DNA from: an uncultured Lachnospiraceae bacterium
GTDB lineage: Bacteria; Bacillota; Clostridia; Lachnospirales; Lachnospiraceae
Direction: 5' to 3'
Assembly (NCBI GenBank): GCA_900539715.1
Contig: UQDA01000018.1
Location: forward strand, 1-53,213
Length of the DNA stretch: 53,213 nt
How positions within the stretch are numbered: the stretch's first letter is position 1; every line of letters begins with the position of its first letter. Made by a program: the position numbers and the translations under genes. Of the stretch, positions 1-7,111 are shown piece after piece. Below the pieces are notes generated by a model. That model was not told where the DNA came from. It saw only the letters and a program-made list of their open reading frames with translations, and made no database searches.

Positions 1-16
1 GCCGCAACGGTTATTG

Positions 17-48
17 ATTTTATCAGAACCGTTCGCTTTTGTCAAGCA
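17..48 (-). promoter_or_regulatory. Strong sigma-A promoter pointing out of the window (P2)
   Basis: On the minus strand TTGACA (40-45) and TAAAAT (17-22) are separated by 17 bp. An A-rich stretch lies upstream of the -35 box, like an UP element. The spacer starts with AAAGCG, as in the second promoter at 106-135. The transcribed gene lies left of the window. Confidence 0.6.
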
Positions 49-105
49 CTTTTTTTCTTCTTTTTTGAAGAAGTTTTTTGCTCCGCATCTCCTGCGGTAA
101 GATGT

Positions 106-150
106 ATTTTATCATCTCATGCCCGCTTTTGTCAATACCTTTTTTGCTGT
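106..150 (-). promoter_or_regulatory. Strong sigma-A promoter pointing out of the window (P1)
   Basis: On the minus strand TTGACA (130-135) and TAAAAT (106-111) are separated by 18 bp, with A-tracts upstream. Together with the promoter at 17-45 it forms a tandem pair sharing the TTGACAAAAGCG core, the arrangement often seen before rRNA operons. Confidence 0.55.
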
Positions 151-200
151 TTTTTTACAAAGTTTTTACCTTGCAGTACAGCACAGTTGGTACTGGAGCG

Positions 201-235
201 AAAAAAAAGAAACCCAAAGAGCAGGATTCTCTTTT
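201..235 (-). terminator. Probable terminator of tRNA-Ser
   Basis: On the minus strand a 6-bp stem (AAAGAG 216-221 with CTCTTT 229-234) is followed shortly by a run of eight T (201-208 region) downstream of the tRNA. The stem is short, so confidence is moderate. Confidence 0.45.
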
Positions 236-250
236 CACTGGCAGAGCTAA

Positions 251-340
251 CGGAGAAAGAGGGATTTGAACCCTCGCGCCGCTTTAACACGACCTACACC
301 CTTAGCAGGGGCGCCTCTTCAGCCTCTTGAGTATTTCTCC
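251..340 (-). tRNA. tRNA-Ser (anticodon GCU)
   Basis: The minus strand folds as a class II tRNA. The 7-bp acceptor stem is GGAGAAA with TTTCTCC, followed by discriminator G. The anticodon stem is CGCCC/GGGTG around loop CTGCTAA, giving anticodon GCU. A long variable arm is present, and the T-arm contains GGTTCAAATCC. The CCA end is not encoded. The gene has its own promoter at 402-430. Confidence 0.93.
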
Positions 341-401
341 GGATATTCTGAATAAGCCTCTGCCGATATGAAATTGTACGTCACTTCCTGACGCATGAGT
401 T

Positions 402-430
402 ATTGTATCAGCTCTGTGTCCGCCTGTCAA
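402..430 (-). promoter_or_regulatory. Promoter of tRNA-Ser
   Basis: On the minus strand TTGACA (425-430), a 17-bp spacer and TACAAT (402-407) stand about 60 bp upstream of the mature tRNA 5' end. Confidence 0.7.
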
Positions 431-469
431 GAGCTTTTGCAGTTCTTTTTGCAAAAACTCATATCATCC

Positions 470-503
470 GTTACTGTTTGCCAGCTTGCCGACAAACAGT
501 AAC
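470..503 (-). terminator. Stem-loop after plsC, possible terminator
   Basis: An 11-bp perfect inverted repeat (GTTACTGTTTG, 470-480 and 493-503) lies about 40 bp past the plsC stop. No T-run follows directly, so it may be a 3'-end stabilising hairpin rather than a classic terminator. A second A/T-rich hairpin follows at about 430-460. Confidence 0.4.
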
Positions 504-545
504 TATCACCCCTTGTCTTACAGCAATTCAACTTCACATAAATAC

Positions 546-1262
546 TCAAGCAAATTCATATCGTGCTATCGCTTCATCTATCCTGTGTCGTACCTCCGCT
601 GCAAGTTCGACCGTTTTCATTCCTTTATATACGTCATATGGAATAGGTTCCAGATATACTACTTTTACCGTCACCTTTTCTATCGTATTCCTGTCAAACG
701 GGATATACGCGTTCATAAGAGCTACCGGAACAATGGGACATTTTGCCTTATATGCGCTTTTAAAGCTCCCGCCCTTGAATTCCTGCGTCCTGTTTCCCTG
801 TCTGCTGCGCGTTCCTTCCGGAAATATCAAAAAATTCACTCCGTCCCGGACTGCCTGAGCCGCCTGATTTATTACACCCATAGACTGACGGATATCCTCC
901 CTGTCAATAGAAAGCGAACCAGTTATCGCAAATGCCTGCTTTAACAGAGGCACATTTCGCACTTCTTTCTTATTAACAACTGCAAAAAAACGCGAACAGC
1001 TTTCCACGAGCGCCAGCACATCAAACATTCCCTGATGATTCGGAAAAAAGATAAAATTTTCTTCCTGCGGGATATTTTCTATTCCATGAGCCTCTATTTT
1101 AACACGGCCTCCTTTATTGGCATGACGCACTATCTTCTGAAGCACCTTCCATCGTTCTTCCTGTGTATATCGTTCCGGATGCTTTGCCATACGGCAAAGC
1201 TGCCACCACCAGTATGGCACAAACGGCAGATTATAAAGTACCATCAAAATAATCCGTTTCAT
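546..1262 (-). CDS. plsC: 1-acyl-sn-glycerol-3-phosphate acyltransferase (PlsC family)
   Basis: Predicted to transfer an acyl chain to lysophosphatidic acid to form phosphatidic acid at the cytoplasmic membrane. The protein is 238 aa, a usual length. The HX4D catalytic motif is present (His76 to Asp81, in NHQGMFD), and the substrate-binding block FPEGTRS lies at about 147-153. The N-terminus is hydrophobic (residues 4-20). The start codon overlaps the stop of the fumarase beta gene by 4 bp (ATGA), so it is probably co-transcribed with the two fumarase genes as the last gene of that operon. The metabolic link between the two functions is not obvious. Confidence 0.93.
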   Translation of the reverse strand: MKRIILMVLYNLPFVPYWWWQLCRMAKHPERYTQEERWKVLQKIVRHANKGGRVKIEAHGIENIPQEENFIFFPNHQGMFDVLALVESCSRFFAVVNKKEVRNVPLLKQAFAITGSLSIDREDIRQSMGVINQAAQAVRDGVNFLIFPEGTRSRQGNRTQEFKGGSFKSAYKAKCPIVPVALMNAYIPFDRNTIEKVTVKVVYLEPIPYDVYKGMKTVELAAEVRHRIDEAIARYEFA

Positions 1263-1816
1263 TTCAGTTCTCCTTTGAATGTCTCTGCTGCCGTTTCATA
1301 CAGATCTGAGCCGGATGAATCCATACATACGATAACAGGAAAATCCTCTACCTCCAGCCTGCGGATAGCTTCCGCTCCCAAATCCTCATATGCTACTATC
1401 TCCGCCTTTTTTATCGATTTTGATAAAAGCGCTCCCGCCCCGCCTACCGCAGCAAAATAGACTGCCTTATTCCGGATGACCGCTTCCTTTACCGCAGGAC
1501 TCCTGCGCCCCTTTCCTATCATCCCTAAAAGCCCTAAATCCAACAGCTGAGGCGTATATTTGTCCATGCGGCTCGCAGTTGTCGGACCTGCGGAACCTAT
1601 CGGTCTGCCTTCACGCGCCGGAGAAGGTCCCATATAATAAATAACCGCATCTTTTATATCAATGGGAAGCTCCTCTCCTGCCCCAAGAGCCTCCTGCATC
1701 CGTTTGTGCGCCGCATCGCGGGCAGTATAGATGGTTCCCGTCAGGTAAACATACTCTCCCGCTTTCAGGGATGCCGCTTCCTCTCTGGTCATAGGCACTC
1801 TGATCTGTTTTTTCAT
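1259..1816 (-). CDS. Class I fumarate hydratase, beta subunit (Fe-S hydro-lyase C-terminal type)
   Basis: This is the C-terminal half of a class I fumarase/L-tartrate dehydratase, encoded as its own gene. The 185-aa protein has the family blocks YMGPSPAREGRPIGSAGPTT, around residues 60-80, and GKGRRS. With the alpha subunit upstream it should hydrate fumarate to malate, or a related dicarboxylate. The ATG at 1816 is chosen because GGAGG lies 9-10 bases before it. A longer reading from 1861 would overlap the alpha gene and lacks a ribosome site. Tartrate dehydratase is an alternative substrate assignment that sequence reading cannot exclude. Confidence 0.9.
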   Translation of the reverse strand: MKKQIRVPMTREEAASLKAGEYVYLTGTIYTARDAAHKRMQEALGAGEELPIDIKDAVIYYMGPSPAREGRPIGSAGPTTASRMDKYTPQLLDLGLLGMIGKGRRSPAVKEAVIRNKAVYFAAVGGAGALLSKSIKKAEIVAYEDLGAEAIRRLEVEDFPVIVCMDSSGSDLYETAAETFKGELK

Positions 1817-1841
1817 ATCAGAAAATCCTCCTTTTGCTTTT

Positions 1842-2684
1842 TCAAAGTTCCCGGACAGCATGGCGGTTTACATGACAACATATATTGACCGCAACCGGAA
1901 GTCCCGCGATATGCGTCGGGTATGTATTGATGTTCACCGCCAACGCTGTTGTGCTCCCTCCCAGCCCTCCAGGGCCGATACCTGTCTGATTTATCTTCAA
2001 AAGGAGCTCTTCTTCCATCTCTTTTACATATGAAACAGGCGAATGCTCTCCTGCCGTCCTCAGAAGCGCCTGCTTTGCCATAAGCGCACACTTTTCAAAC
2101 GTACCGCCGACACCAACGCCTACCACCATCGGGGGACAGGCATTCGGTCCCGCATCGCGCACCGCTGTCAGAACGGCATTTTTTACGCCTTCTATCCCGT
2201 CCGCAGGCTTAAGCATGAAAACGCGGCTCATATTCTCACTCCCAAATCCCTTGGGAGCAACCCATATCTTTACACCGTCTCCCTTCACAATATTATAGTA
2301 AATCACGCCCGGTGTATTATCTTTTGTATTTTCACGGATCAGAGGATCCTTTACTACCGATTTACGCAGATAGCCCTCCGTATATCCGCGGCGTATTCCT
2401 TCGTTGACCGCATCCTCAAGGCTTCCGCCTTCAAAATGGACATCCTGCCCTGCTTCTATAAAAACAACTGCCATTCCGGTATCCTGACAGATTGGGATGT
2501 CCTCATTTTGGGCAATTTCCAGATTTTCGGAAAGCTGATCCAGAATCTGCCTTCCCAGCGGAGATTTTTCCTCCTGCCGCGCTTTTTCAAATACACTGCA
2601 CATGTCTTGAGAAAGGCTGTAATTGGCTTCGATACACATGTCGCGTACCGCATCGCGCACTGCCGTCACCTGTATTGTCCTCAT
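1842..2684 (-). CDS. Class I fumarate hydratase, alpha subunit (Fe-S binding)
   Basis: This 280-aa protein matches the N-terminal half of class I fumarases (FumA/TtdA type). Likely ligands of the oxygen-sensitive 4Fe-4S cluster are Cys66 in ICQDTG, Cys183 in NACPP and Cys269/270 near the C-terminus (NICCHVNRH). It acts with the beta subunit encoded 25 bp downstream, in the cytoplasm, in fumarate-malate interconversion for a partial TCA pathway. The ATG at 2684 is preceded by AAGGAG. It heads a three-gene unit with the beta subunit and plsC. Split-subunit fumarases are usual in anaerobic Clostridia. Confidence 0.92.
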   Translation of the reverse strand: MRTIQVTAVRDAVRDMCIEANYSLSQDMCSVFEKARQEEKSPLGRQILDQLSENLEIAQNEDIPICQDTGMAVVFIEAGQDVHFEGGSLEDAVNEGIRRGYTEGYLRKSVVKDPLIRENTKDNTPGVIYYNIVKGDGVKIWVAPKGFGSENMSRVFMLKPADGIEGVKNAVLTAVRDAGPNACPPMVVGVGVGGTFEKCALMAKQALLRTAGEHSPVSYVKEMEEELLLKINQTGIGPGGLGGSTTALAVNINTYPTHIAGLPVAVNICCHVNRHAVREL

Positions 2685-2761
2685 CTTTTACCGCTCCTTA
2701 TCTGTTACGTTTTTTCACTTTTTAAGTGTAACCCATTCCTGCCATACATGCCACTGTTTCT

Positions 2762-2790
2762 TTGACATTTTTTCATGAAAAGCATATACT
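2762..2790 (+). promoter_or_regulatory. Near-consensus sigma-A promoter of the glycerophosphodiesterase gene
   Basis: TTGACA (2762-2767), a 17-bp spacer and TATACT (2785-2790). Because the -10 box lies after an ATG at 2775, that upstream ATG cannot be the start; the start at 2835 fits. Confidence 0.75.
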
Positions 2791-2834
2791 ATAATCGCAC
2801 AAACCGACAACAAATACCAACGGAAGAAAATATT

Positions 2835-3641
2835 ATGAAAACTCTCCTTTTAATCATCTGTATCCTTCTCCTGCTCTACCTGTTCTTGCTGCATCCCAGA
2901 ATGCGCAGACCGGATGCCGATATTTTCCGGGGTTGTTTTTTCGCACACCGCGGACTGCATGACGGCAATGTATCCGTGCCCGAAAATTCCCTTGCAGCTT
3001 TTTCACGGGCGGTTGAAAACGGATACGGCATCGAAATGGACGTGCAGCTTTCCGCAGACGGCATCCCTGTCGTTTTTCATGATGCAACACTAAGCCGCAT
3101 GTGCTCCATCGACCGCCGCGTAGACTCCACGACCTTTGATGAGCTTCGCAGGCTGTCTCTGGCAGACAGCTCTGAACATATTCCTTCTTTTGAAGAAGCG
3201 CTGCAGCTCATCGCCGGACGTGTTCCTCTTCTTGTAGAGATAAAGATGGATCGGATTGATTTCAACATCCCGCAAAAGATAGACTCGCTGCTCTCCTCTT
3301 ATACGGGTTCTTACTGTGTGGAATCCTTTCATCCTGCCGCTCTTTTGTGGTATAGAAAAAACCGCCCGCAGATATTCCGCGGGCAGCTCTCTACTAATTT
3401 TAATATTGAAAATCATACTTCTGATCCGTTCCAGTTTTTATTCGGAAAGATGGTTTTAAATGTTATCAGCCGTCCTGATTTCATTTCCTATAACTGGCGC
3501 TTCAAAAATGACCCCTCCCTGCAATTATGCCGCAGGATTTTTGGATCGGACTGCGCCGGATGGGTGATACGCTCGCCCCAGGAACTGACAAGCTGTCAAA
3601 AGACATTCCAAATGTATATTTTTGAAGACTTCCTTCCATAA
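2835..3641 (+). CDS. Glycerophosphodiester phosphodiesterase family protein, membrane-anchored
   Basis: Predicted to hydrolyse glycerophosphodiesters to glycerol-3-phosphate and an alcohol. The 268-aa protein starts with one hydrophobic segment (about residues 2-20), which suggests membrane anchoring with the catalytic domain outside. GDPD signatures are visible: AHRG near residue 37, PENS, EMDV and FHD. The start at 2835 is supported by GGAAG about 9 bases upstream and by the promoter at 2762-2790. It is monocistronic and divergent from the fumarase operon. A terminator hairpin follows directly at 3640-3678. Confidence 0.88.
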   Translation: MKTLLLIICILLLLYLFLLHPRMRRPDADIFRGCFFAHRGLHDGNVSVPENSLAAFSRAVENGYGIEMDVQLSADGIPVVFHDATLSRMCSIDRRVDSTTFDELRRLSLADSSEHIPSFEEALQLIAGRVPLLVEIKMDRIDFNIPQKIDSLLSSYTGSYCVESFHPAALLWYRKNRPQIFRGQLSTNFNIENHTSDPFQFLFGKMVLNVISRPDFISYNWRFKNDPSLQLCRRIFGSDCAGWVIRSPQELTSCQKTFQMYIFEDFLP

Positions 3642-3680
3642 TGCCTGCCCGCCGTCCCGCGGACAGGCATTTCTTTTCTC
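3640..3680 (+). terminator. Rho-independent terminator after the glycerophosphodiesterase gene
   Basis: An 11-bp stem (3640-3650 with 3661-3671, one mismatch) has a GC-rich loop and is followed by a T-rich tail. It separates this gene from the convergent rsmA operon. Confidence 0.7.
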
Positions 3681-3714
3681 TGAAACGGTCATCCCGTCTT
3701 TTTGTTCCCAGCCT

Positions 3715-4581
3715 TTATCCTTTTATGGACAAAATATCCGACAAACGGGCAAACTGCTCCAGCGTCAAAGCTTCGCCCCTTATCGTCTCGGAAAGCCCCA
3801 TCTGCGCTAGCGCCTCCTTTACCGCCTCTTTGGAAACACACAGTCCCGGAGCGTTAGAAAGTCCGTTCACCAACGTCTTCCGGCGCTGATTAAAGGATGC
3901 ACGTATCAGAGAGAACATATGCTTCTCATTACCGACTTCCACCGGAGGATTTGCATAGCGGTCCAAACGTATTACCGCGCTGCCGACATTCGGGCGCGGG
4001 ATAAAGCAGTTGGGCGGCACGTTCGCCACTATTTCCGGCTTCGCATAATATTGCACCGCCAGCGAAAGCGCGCCGTAATCCTTTGTGCCCGGTCCCACCT
4101 GCATACGGTCTGCCACTTCTTTCTGCACCATGATGGTAATGCTCTGCAGCGGCACATGGCTTTCAAATAATCCCATAATTATCGGTGTTGTAATATAATA
4201 TGGAAGATTTGCAACAACCTTTATCGGTCTTCCTCCGTTTTTTTCCTGCACAAGACGGTTCAAATCCACTTTCAGGATATCTTCGTTGAGCACTTCCACA
4301 TTATCATATTCTGACAGTGTATCTTCCAGAATCGGTATGAGCGCCTTGTCAATCTCCACCGCAACGACATGTCGCGCCCGCTCCGCAAGATACTGAGTCA
4401 TCGTGCCGATTCCGGGACCGACCTCCACTACGCAGTCTTCCTTTGTTATCTGCGCCGCGTTCATTATCTTTTCCAGAACATGAGTGTCTATCAGGAAGTT
4501 CTGTCCGAATTTTTTCTGGAAATTAAAGTTGTATTTCTGCAATACCGCAATGGTATTGGATGGAATACCAAGTGTCGCCAT
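3715..4581 (-). CDS. rsmA: 16S rRNA (adenine(1518)-N6/adenine(1519)-N6)-dimethyltransferase
   Basis: Predicted to dimethylate two adjacent adenines in helix 45 of 16S rRNA during small-subunit maturation, using S-adenosylmethionine. The 288-aa length is typical. Visible motifs are KKFGQNFL near the N-terminus, the SAM-binding EVGPGIGTMT and catalytic NLPYYITTP. It is the last gene of pepD-tatD-rsmA, 2 bp after tatD. Many Bacillota place rnmV (ribonuclease M5) between tatD and rsmA; it is absent here. Loss of this enzyme is known to give kasugamycin resistance. Confidence 0.97.
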   Translation of the reverse strand: MATLGIPSNTIAVLQKYNFNFQKKFGQNFLIDTHVLEKIMNAAQITKEDCVVEVGPGIGTMTQYLAERARHVVAVEIDKALIPILEDTLSEYDNVEVLNEDILKVDLNRLVQEKNGGRPIKVVANLPYYITTPIIMGLFESHVPLQSITIMVQKEVADRMQVGPGTKDYGALSLAVQYYAKPEIVANVPPNCFIPRPNVGSAVIRLDRYANPPVEVGNEKHMFSLIRASFNQRRKTLVNGLSNAPGLCVSKEAVKEALAQMGLSETIRGEALTLEQFARLSDILSIKG

Positions 4582-4583
4582 CG

Positions 4584-5369
4584 TCAGTTTCCTTTCTCGT
4601 CCATATCAAAAAAGCGGCACGCATTGCGCCATGTGACCTCTTCTATCTCTTCGCGGCTCACTCCTTTTATCTGTGCGACCGCCTCTGCCACATAAGGCAG
4701 GTAAAGTGAACTGTTGCGCCTGCCTCTGTTCGGTTCAGGCGTAAGATACGGGCAATCGGTCTCCAGAAGTATTCTGTCCAGCGGAATATATTCGGCCGCC
4801 TCCTTTAATTTCTTTGCATTTTTAAAGGTGATCACACCGCCTATCCCGAAATAACAGTCCCACTTCAAAAATTCCCGCGCCGTCTCTTTTGTATAGGAAT
4901 AACAATGTATCACCGCGCGCAGCTCAGAGGCACCTTGTGCCGTCATCACATCCAGCGTATCCTTTGCCGCATCGCGGGAATGAATGATGACAGGCTTTTT
5001 TAATTTTTTGGAAAGAGCAAGCTGTCGGGCAAACCATTCTCTCTGGTTTTCCTGCACTTTTTCCTCTTTATCCCAATAATAATCCAGCCCTATCTCACCG
5101 ACTGCGACCGCCTTTGGATGCGAAAGCTGCTTTTCCAGCCATGAAAACTTCTCCTCTGAAAGCTCTCCTACGCTGGACGGGTGTACGCCCAGCGCCGCAT
5201 GAATGTAAGGATAGCGTTCTGCCAGTGCAAGACTTGTTTTTACAGATGAGATATCTGCCGCCACGTTAACCGCACGGCAAATCCCGTTTGCAGGGAGCTC
5301 CTCAAGCAATCCTTCCCTGTCTGTATCAAAAGCTTCGTCATCATAATGGGCATGTGTTTCAAAAATCAT
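4584..5369 (-). CDS. tatD: TatD family metal-dependent hydrolase (DNase-like)
   Basis: A TIM-barrel metallohydrolase of the TatD family, 261 aa. Metal-site motifs are in the expected order: HAHYDD at residues 6-11, GEIGLDYYW, IHSRDA and ETDCPYLTPEPNRG. Family members are 3'-5' exonucleases or D-aminoacyl-tRNA-related hydrolases, and the exact substrate cannot be read from sequence. It lies 4 bp after pepD and 2 bp before rsmA, so the three are very likely one transcript. Confidence 0.93.
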   Translation of the reverse strand: MIFETHAHYDDEAFDTDREGLLEELPANGICRAVNVAADISSVKTSLALAERYPYIHAALGVHPSSVGELSEEKFSWLEKQLSHPKAVAVGEIGLDYYWDKEEKVQENQREWFARQLALSKKLKKPVIIHSRDAAKDTLDVMTAQGASELRAVIHCYSYTKETAREFLKWDCYFGIGGVITFKNAKKLKEAAEYIPLDRILLETDCPYLTPEPNRGRRNSSLYLPYVAEAVAQIKGVSREEIEEVTWRNACRFFDMDEKGN

Positions 5370-5373
5370 CGCT

Positions 5374-6825
5374 TCAATCCTTTTTTGCCAGAACAGCCTT
5401 CACAAAATTCCAGACACGCTCTGTCGAAGGGATGCTCAGATGTTCTTCTGTCGTATGGATGTCTTTCATATCAGGGCCGATGGAAACGCAGTCCAGCCCC
5501 TCCACCTTGCCGGAAAGGAGACCGCATTCCAGACCTGCGTGTATCGCCTCTATCTTGGGCATCGTATGATACAGCTCCTGATATACCGCTACCATCTTCT
5601 CGCGCAGGGCGGATTCCTGTTTATATTCCCATGCAGGATATGCGCCGGAAATCTCCCACTCCGCGCCCTGGCTGGCGAGTATCGCCTCCATCCGGTCGAG
5701 CAAAAGCTCCTTTTCACTTCCTACGGCGCTTCTTACGGAATAATCCAGGTGAAGCCCGCTCTCATCCAGCTTCATGATACCTAAATTCAGAGAGGTCTGT
5801 ACCAGTCCGTGGATATCCGCGCTCATGGACTGTACTCCAGCCGGGAGCGTCAGCAGCAGAAATGCCGTTTTTTCAGCGCTTTCCTTTGTCAGTACCTTAA
5901 AGCTGCCCTCTGTTTTGGAAACGATGCAAAGTGCAAAGCCCGGATCTTTGACTGCCAGCTCTTTTTTTACATTAGCCTCAAAAGCCGCTGCAGCCTTTTC
6001 AAATGCTTCAGCCTCCTCCTTACGTACCCAGAATCCCGCTTTCGTCTGGCGCGGTATCGCGTTGTCGGCGAGGCCTCCTTTCATCGCGGCAGGACGCACA
6101 TCTGCCGCCTTGCGCGCTTCATACAAAAGCCTTCCCGCAAGACAGTTGGAATTGCCCCGTTCCTTATGGATTTCACCGCCGGAATGTCCGCCCAAAAGCC
6201 CTTCAACACTCAGCTCATACAAAATGCCTTCCTGTTCTTCCCATTCTACCGGAAGAAAACCGTGCAGACGGGCGCCGCCTGCACAGCTCGTCAAAAAAAT
6301 ACCCTCTTCTTCGGAATCCAGGTTCAGAAGGCGTTTGCCGCGGCATACGCTCATATCTATCTCACGCGCTCCGTCCATCCCGGTTTCTTCATCCACGGTT
6401 ATCACCGCTTCGATAGCCGGATGCTCAAGCTCATGAGAATCCAGAATCGCCAGCATATACGCTACGGCGATACCATCGTCGCCGCCCAGGCTCGTCCCTT
6501 CTGCACACAACCAGTCGCCTTCCACCTTCACATCCAGACCTTCCTTCGTCATATCCTTCGTACAGTCCGGCTTTTTTACGGCAACCATATCCATATGCCC
6601 CTGAAGCATCATAGGCTCTTCCTGCTCATACCCCGGTGTCGCAGGTTTTTTGATGATCACATTTTTTACCGAATCCTGAATATATTCCAGATTCCTCTCT
6701 TTTGCAAAATCAGCCAGAAAATCACTGATCTGTCCCACATTTCCCGAACCGTGCGGGATACTGCAAATTTTTAAAAACCATGAAAATACTTCTTTTGCGT
6801 CTGAATTTGTCAGTCTGCTTTCCAT
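5374..6825 (-). CDS. pepD: Aminoacyl-histidine dipeptidase (M20C family, PepD)
   Basis: A cytoplasmic zinc dipeptidase of 483 aa, the usual length for this family. M20 metal-site blocks are visible: LQGHMDMV, GGDDGIAVA, DEETGMDGA and LNLDSEEEG, with HAGLECG near the C-terminus. It probably cleaves Xaa-His and other dipeptides during peptide utilisation. AGAAGGAGAG precedes the ATG. It heads the pepD-tatD-rsmA operon. A hairpin with T-run lies only about 20 bp upstream of the start, and I see no good promoter between the two, so expression may depend on read-through or attenuation. Confidence 0.95.
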   Translation of the reverse strand: MESRLTNSDAKEVFSWFLKICSIPHGSGNVGQISDFLADFAKERNLEYIQDSVKNVIIKKPATPGYEQEEPMMLQGHMDMVAVKKPDCTKDMTKEGLDVKVEGDWLCAEGTSLGGDDGIAVAYMLAILDSHELEHPAIEAVITVDEETGMDGAREIDMSVCRGKRLLNLDSEEEGIFLTSCAGGARLHGFLPVEWEEQEGILYELSVEGLLGGHSGGEIHKERGNSNCLAGRLLYEARKAADVRPAAMKGGLADNAIPRQTKAGFWVRKEEAEAFEKAAAAFEANVKKELAVKDPGFALCIVSKTEGSFKVLTKESAEKTAFLLLTLPAGVQSMSADIHGLVQTSLNLGIMKLDESGLHLDYSVRSAVGSEKELLLDRMEAILASQGAEWEISGAYPAWEYKQESALREKMVAVYQELYHTMPKIEAIHAGLECGLLSGKVEGLDCVSIGPDMKDIHTTEEHLSIPSTERVWNFVKAVLAKKD

Positions 6826-6846
6826 TTTCTTCTCTCCTTCTTATTC

Positions 6847-6887
6847 AAAAAGGAAACAGACGAGCCCCGCCTGTTTCCCCTTTTTTT
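6847..6887. terminator. Bidirectional-looking terminator between the small peptide gene and pepD
   Basis: An 8-bp stem (GGAAACAG 6852-6859 with CTGTTTCC 6871-6878) is flanked by A5 on the left and T7 on the right, so it has a U-run in either direction. On the minus strand it ends the 37-aa peptide transcript just before pepD. Confidence 0.65.
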
Positions 6888-6926
6888 CATGACGATAAAA
6901 AGCGCATACGATGTGCCTTCTATCAT

Positions 6927-7040
6927 TTAATCTTCTGCATCATCTGTATCCGCCGCCACAGCGGATACGACCGAAGAAACGACCGCTATCACTACTGCGA
7001 ATAAGATGACCAATAAACCGCCTGCTAAAAGTAAAAACAT
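6927..7040 (-). CDS. Small hydrophobic membrane peptide, 37 aa, unknown function
   Basis: I do not recognise this gene. It is an ATG-started frame of 37 codons preceded by GGAGG at ideal spacing. The peptide is almost entirely hydrophobic for residues 2-29 (one transmembrane helix rich in Val, Leu and Ala) and ends in an acidic tail (DTDDAED). A promoter candidate (TTGTAT, 17 bp, TAAACT) lies at 7073-7101 and a terminator hairpin at 6847-6887, so it looks like a complete single-gene unit. It lies between pepD and the RsiV-like gene. It could be a small regulatory or stress-related membrane peptide; nothing in the sequence fixes a role. Confidence 0.6.
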   Translation of the reverse strand: MFLLLAGGLLVILFAVVIAVVSSVVSAVAADTDDAED

Positions 7041-7072
7041 ACTGTTTCCTCCATTCCATTCCCCCTGCGGTT

Positions 7073-7101
7073 AGTTTACCACAGAAAGGGCGCGGATACA
7101 A
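7073..7101 (-). promoter_or_regulatory. Candidate promoter of the 37-aa peptide gene
   Basis: On the minus strand TTGTAT (7096-7101), 17 bp, TAAACT (7073-7078), ending about 30 bp before the start codon. It starts beyond the stop of the RsiV-like gene. Confidence 0.5.
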
Positions 7102-7111
7102 CATGCGGCGC

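Noticed and set aside
78..269. 63-aa plus-strand reading frame
   Set aside because: No ribosome site, low-complexity Phe/Lys content, and it crosses promoter sequence and runs into the tRNA-Ser gene on the other strand.
5809..6774. Long plus-strand frame (321 aa) opposite pepD
   Set aside because: Shadow of pepD on the opposite strand; composition rich in Arg, His and Phe with no family match or ribosome site.
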